From DASZHJ01 sp035581425 (GTDB lineage Bacteria > Pseudomonadota > Alphaproteobacteria > ATCC43930 > CGMCC-115725), in the NCBI GenBank assembly GCA_035581425.1, contig DATJVP010000090.1, positions 38,059 through 102,058 on the forward strand: a stretch of 64,000 nucleotides of DNA, given 5' to 3'. Positions within the stretch are counted from its first letter, which is position 1, and the number at the start of each line of letters is the position of its first letter. Shown here piece by piece: positions 59,381 through 64,000 of the stretch. The translations under genes and the position numbers were made by a program. Under the pieces are notes generated by a model. The model searched no databases, had not been told where the DNA came from, and saw nothing but the letters and a program-made list of their open reading frames with translations.

Positions 59381-60594
59381 ACGGCGCGCGGCGCGGCGAG
59401 GAAGGCAGCGGCGATGAGCCAGAGGCTCGACTCCCACCACTCCTGCCAGAACCCGTAGCTCAGCATCGCCACCACTAGCCCGGAGCCCATGAGCGCGAGC
59501 GCGGTCGCGCGACGCGCCGCGGTTCCAGCCGCGCTCGCACTAGCGAGGAGCCAGCAGGCGAGCAACGTGAGCAGCAGCGCGCCGGGCCAGCCCAGCTCGA
59601 CCCGCCATTGCAGGGCGGCGCTATGGGGATGAAGCGGCAGCCAGACCGCCCCCATCGCGCTGAGCCAGGGCATGGCGGGGTCGTTGACGCGGTCGCTGCC
59701 GCCGGGAATTGCCCGCGAGGCATCGAGGCCCCAGCCGAGCCAGGGCCGCTCCGCGATGCGCTCGCTCACGAAATGCCAGATCGTAAGCCGATGGAGACCG
59801 GAGGGCTTGATCGCGGGCATGGTCGCATGGATGTGGACGACCTCTGCCGTACCGAGCGGCGCGAGCGGAAGCAGCGCTACCAGCGCCACAAGGACGGCCG
59901 CCATCGCCGCCGCAGTAAGGCGCGGAAAGCGCCATCCCAGGGGCCAAACAGCGAGGCCGAGAGCGATTGCCAGGACGGCGGTTTGATCGACGAGTTGCGT
60001 CAGCACCGCAGCCGCCGCCGCGAGCAGCAGGATCCCGCGCAGTCTCTCTCCGAGCGCGAGGAAACCGTAGAGCGCGGGCCAGATCGCGAGCGCGAGCGTC
60101 GTCGAGGCCCGGTTGAACCGTGTATATCCGCGCAGCCATTCCGCGATGGGCCCCTCGTCCCCGGGAAATCCGAGGCGGCGCAGGAGAGCCGCAATTCCGA
60201 GCAGAAGGAGCGCGAGGAGGACGCCATAGAGGAAGGCGCGGCGAACCCGTTCGCGCTCCGGCGGCTCAAGCCCGAGGGCCACCGCGCAGAGGCAGAGCCC
60301 CGCGACGGAGACGCCGATAAGGCGAAGGACCGACGCAACGCTGTGACCGGGCGCGATCGACCAGAGAGCCGAGACGAGTCCGAGCGCGGCGATCGAAACC
60401 AGAAGCAGAAGGAGCGGTCGCAGCCCGCGCAGCCGCGGCAGATCGCGATACCCACCGAGCGCCAGCGCCGTCGTCGCTCCCAGCAGCAGCAGCGGCAGGA
60501 TGCCCAGCGGCGCCACCGTCGCGAGCGGTGGCATCGCCGCCGCTGCCGCCGCAAGCGCCGCGCTGGGTCGGGCCCAGCCGATATCGTCTCTCAT
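59362..60594 (-). CDS. O-antigen ligase family protein (WaaL/Wzy-type)
   Basis: 410 residues with about 10-12 hydrophobic segments. The periplasmic loop contains HPHSAALQWRVELGWPG, the conserved His-containing segment of the Wzy_C family that ligates or polymerises O-antigen in the periplasm. Earlier, GYTRFNRASTTLALAIWP is a typical short loop. It is the third gene of the GT2-GT9-ligase run on the minus strand (128-bp gap to GT9). Confidence 0.9.
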   Translation of the reverse strand: MRDDIGWARPSAALAAAAAAMPPLATVAPLGILPLLLLGATTALALGGYRDLPRLRGLRPLLLLLVSIAALGLVSALWSIAPGHSVASVLRLIGVSVAGLCLCAVALGLEPPERERVRRAFLYGVLLALLLLGIAALLRRLGFPGDEGPIAEWLRGYTRFNRASTTLALAIWPALYGFLALGERLRGILLLAAAAAVLTQLVDQTAVLAIALGLAVWPLGWRFPRLTAAAMAAVLVALVALLPLAPLGTAEVVHIHATMPAIKPSGLHRLTIWHFVSERIAERPWLGWGLDASRAIPGGSDRVNDPAMPWLSAMGAVWLPLHPHSAALQWRVELGWPGALLLTLLACWLLASASAAGTAARRATALALMGSGLVVAMLSYGFWQEWWESSLWLIAAAFLAAPRAVQAGPR

Positions 60595-60722
60595 GACTGC
60601 GGCGCTCCGCGGCCTATTCGAAAGGGAATGACGAGCTGCACCGTTGCCGAGGCCCTAGCGACTCTGCCGCGCTTCGTTGGATGGGCGCGCACTCTAGCGG
60701 CTCGGAGAGTCCTCATCCAGCC

Positions 60723-61898
60723 TCAGCGAATCTCCGGCGCCAGCACCGCCTCGACCGCGGCACGCACGTCATCGAAGGGAACCGCGGCCATGCAGGGAAA
60801 GCTCTCGCCGCGCTCGTGCGGCTGCGTGCAGGCCCAGAAGCAATGAAAGCAAGGAAGCTCCCGCCAGACGAAGCGCGTCCGCGGCGGCGTCAGGTCCGGA
60901 GGATAGGGCACGAAGCTCGTGTAGTGCCCGCCGCCGAGGATCACCACCGAGGGCGCGCCGAGCCCGACGGCGAGATGCGCGGGCCCCGTGTCGCTGCTGA
61001 CCACCAGCTCGGCGTGGCGCAGCAGGTCGAGCAGCGCCGGCAAGGGAGTTGCACCGATCCGGTCGAGAAATGCCTCACTCCGCGGCGAGCGCCGCCTGAC
61101 CTCCGCGACCGCCGCCGGAAGATCGGGCTCGCTGGGACCGCCCACGAACACGACGCGAAGACCGCGAGCGGCGAGCTCCTCTGCGAGGGTGAAAAAGCGA
61201 TCTGCCGGCCAGCGCTTCTCTCGCGAATTCCCACCGAGGTTCAGCACGGCGTAAGGCCCCGAGATCGGACGCGGGCGATCGGGCCATGGGAGCGCCGGCG
61301 GCACGGCCCGGATTTCCCGGCCAGCCAGCGCGGAGAGAAAGCGGAAATGCCGGACGATCTCGTGCGTCGGATAGGGGCCCGTATCGATCGTGCGGGTGCA
61401 GCGCTGAAGGTACCAGGAGAAGACAGCCGCCGTCCGCGGACTCACATGCGGCTGGGTTGCGATGCGCTCGGTCGCGCCGGAGATCCAGAGGAGCGCGTCC
61501 GCAACGAGCGGCCTCCGGAGGTACATGTCGCAGATCGCGACCGCGAAGCCTTGGCGCCGCACCCAGAGCGAGACCTTGAGGCGGTAAAGCGGCCTGCGCT
61601 CATAGGCGTGCTCGTCGATCGCGAAGAATCGGCAGCCCGGAAAGAATTGCTGCGCAAGGCTCGCCCAGGACTGGCAGCCCAGCAACGTGATCTCCGAGGG
61701 TGGGACGCCGAGCACCTCGGCGTAGTGCCCGAAGGCGCCCTGGAACATCGCCATGTCGCCGATGCCGTCGATCCGCACCATCAGCACGCCGCGGCGGCGC
61801 CCGACCGGCCAGAGCCGCGCGAGCAGGTCGAACGGCCGGAAGAGCCACCAACGCCGGGGCTTGCGTCCTGCCTTCGGGAGAGGTTCCCGCGTCGTCAT
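60723..61898 (-). CDS. Glycosyltransferase family 9 (heptosyltransferase-like)
   Basis: 391 residues. GT9 signatures: VLMVRIDGIGDMAMFQGAFG near the N-terminus, YAVLNLGGNSREKRWPADRF at the nucleotide site and LVVSSDTGPAHLAVGLGAPS in the C-terminal donor domain. ADP-heptose transferases build the LPS inner core; other GT9 members use other sugars. There is no second GT9 or heptose pathway gene in the window. It is 46 bp after the GT2 gene. Confidence 0.92.
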   Translation of the reverse strand: MTTREPLPKAGRKPRRWWLFRPFDLLARLWPVGRRRGVLMVRIDGIGDMAMFQGAFGHYAEVLGVPPSEITLLGCQSWASLAQQFFPGCRFFAIDEHAYERRPLYRLKVSLWVRRQGFAVAICDMYLRRPLVADALLWISGATERIATQPHVSPRTAAVFSWYLQRCTRTIDTGPYPTHEIVRHFRFLSALAGREIRAVPPALPWPDRPRPISGPYAVLNLGGNSREKRWPADRFFTLAEELAARGLRVVFVGGPSEPDLPAAVAEVRRRSPRSEAFLDRIGATPLPALLDLLRHAELVVSSDTGPAHLAVGLGAPSVVILGGGHYTSFVPYPPDLTPPRTRFVWRELPCFHCFWACTQPHERGESFPCMAAVPFDDVRAAVEAVLAPEIR

Positions 61899-61944
61899 GG
61901 CGGCGCACCTTAATGAATGGGAGCCGCAGCGTCAGCAGGAAGGC

Positions 61945-62874
61945 TCAGCTTCCCGGCCGCCAGCCGTCGAGCTGGCTCGGCACGCCGAAGTCGCGAAGCG
62001 TCCCCGCAACGAGGCCCCTCTGGTCTCGCACCAGGCGAAGCGAGGCGCGCAAATACCGCAGTGCGCTTGCGATGAGCGAGGTAGAACCCCCGCACCGCGA
62101 CCTGAAGCGGAAGGCGCGCGCGGCCGCGCGTCTGGTCATGTAGCGCCGCTGTGCCGGGGTCAATTCCGGAACCTCCGCGAGCGCCTCCATGAGAACGAGA
62201 TTGACGTCGTGCAGCATGCGTCCCGTGCTGTCGGACATGCGTCCCGGCGCCACGCGCGGGGCCATGGCAACGGGCGCATTGACGCGCGCGAACCGGCCGC
62301 GCCGCGCGAGCCTGAACAGCAGCGAATAATCCTGGGTGCAGATATGCGCCTTGCAGCCACCGACCTCGCGGTAGAGCGCGGTCGGAACGAGCATGCTGCT
62401 GGGACCGACGACCGAGCCGCGGAGCAATTCGCCGAAGGGAGCCTCGATGGCATCGCTCGGGGGCGGCTCCGGAACCTGCGGCCACTCGACGGGCTTGCCG
62501 AAATCGTAGCCGCCGCATCCGCCGTAGCTGACGACGGAGCCGTGCCGGAGCAGCGCTTCCAGCAGCCAGAGCGTTCCCTTCGGCAGCAGCAGGTCGTCGG
62601 CGTCCACCATCTTGAGAAACGGGAGCGAGGCGGCGGCAGCGGCCGTATTCATCGCCGCGCTCGCGCCGCGGTTCGGCTGCGCGATGAGCTTCGCGGCGGG
62701 CCACCCCTGGAGTTCCCGGCGCAGGACCCCGAGGGACTCGTCGGTCGAGCCATCGTCGACGAAAATGAATTCGCGCTCGAATTCCCCCTGCTGCGCCGCA
62801 ATCGCCGCGGCGACCGAGGGCAAATAGGGCGCCTTGTTGTAAACCGTGACGAGGAAAGACACGCCGGGAAGCAT
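61945..62874 (-). CDS. Glycosyltransferase family 2
   Basis: 309 residues from ATG 62874. GT-A fold: VSFLVTVYNKAPYLPSVAAA, IFVDDGSTDESL and KMVDADDLLLP, the last holding the DxD-type metal-binding site. It adds a sugar from a nucleotide donor. The promoter just before the ATG favours this start over 63030, which would overlap the divergent carbamoyltransferase gene. It begins the GT2-GT9-ligase run. Confidence 0.92.
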   Translation of the reverse strand: MLPGVSFLVTVYNKAPYLPSVAAAIAAQQGEFEREFIFVDDGSTDESLGVLRRELQGWPAAKLIAQPNRGASAAMNTAAAAASLPFLKMVDADDLLLPKGTLWLLEALLRHGSVVSYGGCGGYDFGKPVEWPQVPEPPPSDAIEAPFGELLRGSVVGPSSMLVPTALYREVGGCKAHICTQDYSLLFRLARRGRFARVNAPVAMAPRVAPGRMSDSTGRMLHDVNLVLMEALAEVPELTPAQRRYMTRRAAARAFRFRSRCGGSTSLIASALRYLRASLRLVRDQRGLVAGTLRDFGVPSQLDGWRPGS

Positions 62875-62883
62875 GGCGGTGCA

Positions 62884-62912
62884 ACCATAGCGAAGCACCG
62901 CAGCACTGTCAT
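62884..62912 (-). promoter_or_regulatory. Promoter for the GT2-GT9-ligase operon, predicted leaderless
   Basis: Minus strand -35 ATGACA (62907-62912, 5 of 6 consensus bases), 17-bp spacer, -10 TATGGT (62884-62889). Nine nt separate it from the ATG at 62874; no Shine-Dalgarno sequence is present. Confidence 0.6.
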
Positions 62913-63010
62913 GTCCCAGGAGCCTGCGCTCACCCGTACAATTCGGCGTGACTTCCTCGGCTCGATATTGCAGATAGGTCCTTGCTCGAATCCACCAGGG
63001 CAACAAGGGT

Positions 63011-64000
63011 ATGGTGAGCCTTCTCTCCATTCACGACGGCGGGCATGATTCGGCTGCCGCCGTTTTCGACGACTACGCCGTCGTCGCCGCGGTGCAGAGG
63101 GAGCGCCTGACGCGGCGAAAGAAGGACGGCGGTCCGCCGGTCGATTGCGTCACCGAGGCGCTCTCGCTTGCTGGCATTTCCGCCGGCGAGGTCGACGTCG
63201 TCGTCTTTCAGCGGGCAAATTTCCCGCGCGCGCTCTACAAGACCGATCCAATACGGCGCCTGCGCGATCGCCTGCGCGGCGAGGGCGATGCCGTGCGCAA
63301 TCTCTCCGTCGCGATGGCGAAGGGCGGGACCTCGGCTCCCGCGGACGTTCTCGACATTCCCGCCGTGCTCGATCTCTACGGCCTGCCGGGCGGCGTCGAG
63401 GTGACTTTCGCCAACCATCATTGGTCGCATTCGCTCCCGGCTCTGTTTTTCTCCGACTGGGACGACGCCTTGCTCTACACCGCCGACGCCGCGGGCGACG
63501 GGGTCAATTACAGCCAGCGCATAATGAAGAACGGCGCCATCGATTGCCTCTTCGGCGACGATCGCTGGCTGCATCGACCCTACCGCCACGACAGCATCGC
63601 GCGCGGCTATGCTGCGGTGACGGAGGCGCTTGGCTTCCGGCCGCTGCATCACGAGGGCAAGATCACGGGCCTCGCGGCTTACGGCAAGCCCGTGCTGGCC
63701 GATCGCTTCACGCAGCCTTTCCACGTCGGGAGCGACGGCCTCATCGCCAGCGACTTCCGGGAAGGCGGTGCGCTGCGCGAGCATTTCATGCAGCCCTGTG
63801 CGGGTCAGACGCGGGAGGATTGCGCGGCCTCGATCCAGGCCTTCACGGAGGAGATCGTGCTGGCCTCGGTGCGGCGGCTGCTGGAGCGCCACAAGGTGAA
63901 GCGCCTCGGGCTTGCCGGCGGCCTCTTCGCCAACGTCAAGCTCAACCAGCGCCTGGCCGAGCAGTGCGATCTCCGGGAGGTCTTCGTCGTGCCGCCCATG
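63011..64000 (+). CDS. Carbamoyltransferase (NodU/CmcH family), 3' truncated by the window end
   Basis: 330 codons from ATG 63011, open to the last base, so it continues beyond the window. Family features: SIHDGGHDSAAAVFDDY at the N-terminus, FANHHWSHSLPALFFSDWDD with catalytic and metal histidines, LLYTADAAGDGVNYS, HHEGKITGLAAYGKP and the start of LGLAGGLFANVKLNQRL. These enzymes add a carbamoyl group from carbamoyl phosphate to a hydroxyl of a sugar or antibiotic. Its position next to LPS glycosyltransferases suggests carbamoylation of an O-antigen or similar glycan. Confidence 0.93.
   Translation, partial: MVSLLSIHDGGHDSAAAVFDDYAVVAAVQRERLTRRKKDGGPPVDCVTEALSLAGISAGEVDVVVFQRANFPRALYKTDPIRRLRDRLRGEGDAVRNLSVAMAKGGTSAPADVLDIPAVLDLYGLPGGVEVTFANHHWSHSLPALFFSDWDDALLYTADAAGDGVNYSQRIMKNGAIDCLFGDDRWLHRPYRHDSIARGYAAVTEALGFRPLHHEGKITGLAAYGKPVLADRFTQPFHVGSDGLIASDFREGGALREHFMQPCAGQTREDCAASIQAFTEEIVLASVRRLLERHKVKRLGLAGGLFANVKLNQRLAEQCDLREVFVVPPM

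Noticed and set aside
62930..63892. A 320-codon minus-strand frame near the end
   Set aside because: It is antisense to the carbamoyltransferase, whose family motifs are clear and which starts from ATG 63011.
1..64000. tRNA, tmRNA, SRP RNA, riboswitch, CRISPR or mobile elements
   Set aside because: I looked in the intergenic regions for tRNA T-loop sequence, SRP RNA core sequence and spaced direct repeats and saw none. Nothing with transposase, integrase or Cas motifs was seen.

Overview
The window is GC-rich (about two thirds G+C in hand-counted lines), densely coded chromosomal DNA of an alphaproteobacterium. The clearest evidence is the minus-strand run folK-rpoZ-rsh-pdxJ-acpS-lepB-rnc-era-recO-parC, an order familiar from Rhodospirillales-type genomes, together with an alphaproteobacterial-style LptE and an M23 peptidase-bactofilin pair. 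Genus cannot be read from the sequence. I found no tRNA, rRNA, insertion sequence, integrase, prophage gene or CRISPR array. The first gene (molybdenum hydroxylase) and the last (carbamoyltransferase) are cut by the window ends.

Layout. 1-7 kb: 3' end of a CoxL-like molybdenum hydroxylase, an odd OmpA-like lipoprotein, a degenerate metallo-beta-lactamase-fold protein paired with an iron alcohol dehydrogenase, a GNAT, a GFA-fold protein and an orphan TAXI binding protein. 6.8-17 kb: the core operon (sulfur transfer, topoisomerase IV, repair, ribosome maturation, secretion, cofactors, stringent response), with a good sigma70-type promoter ahead of rpoZ. 17-19.3 kb: an NYN nuclease-like gene coupled to a family-5 uracil-DNA glycosylase, then a cysteine/cystathionine synthase. 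19.5-22.6 kb: a less GC-rich block of four consecutive exported proteins (patatin lipoprotein, two unknowns, CreA). 22.8-31 kb: dapA-smpB, then slt-HAD-hydrolase-dehydratase, then M23-bactofilin. 31.2-33.6 kb: a GntR regulator and a GGDEF-like/EAL protein.

33.7-50.3 kb is a catabolic region. A five-gene minus operon (SAF oxidoreductase, alpha/beta hydrolase, LLM flavin enzyme, MaoC-like hydratase, family III CoA-transferase) faces away from a plus operon (hydroxypyruvate-isomerase-like, acyl-CoA dehydrogenase, ADP-forming acyl-CoA synthetase). Next come a ureohydrolase with a changed metal site and two tandem polysaccharide-deacetylase-fold proteins, which together look like a system for an unidentified amidine, ureide or cyclic imide. 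A cupin and a D-threonine-aldolase-like enzyme follow. No substrate can be assigned from sequence alone.

50.4-56 kb holds mostly unknown or exported proteins plus a lone ATP-grasp enzyme and an aromatic amino acid decarboxylase. 56-64 kb is a lipopolysaccharide/O-antigen locus: LptE, flippase, GT4, O-antigen ligase, GT9, GT2 and a carbamoyltransferase. Three genes here (lptE, GT4, GT2) have a consensus-like promoter whose -10 box ends only 8-9 nt before the ATG, so leaderless mRNAs are predicted. Several convergent gene pairs in the window place both stop codons inside one small palindrome or a shared CTAG.
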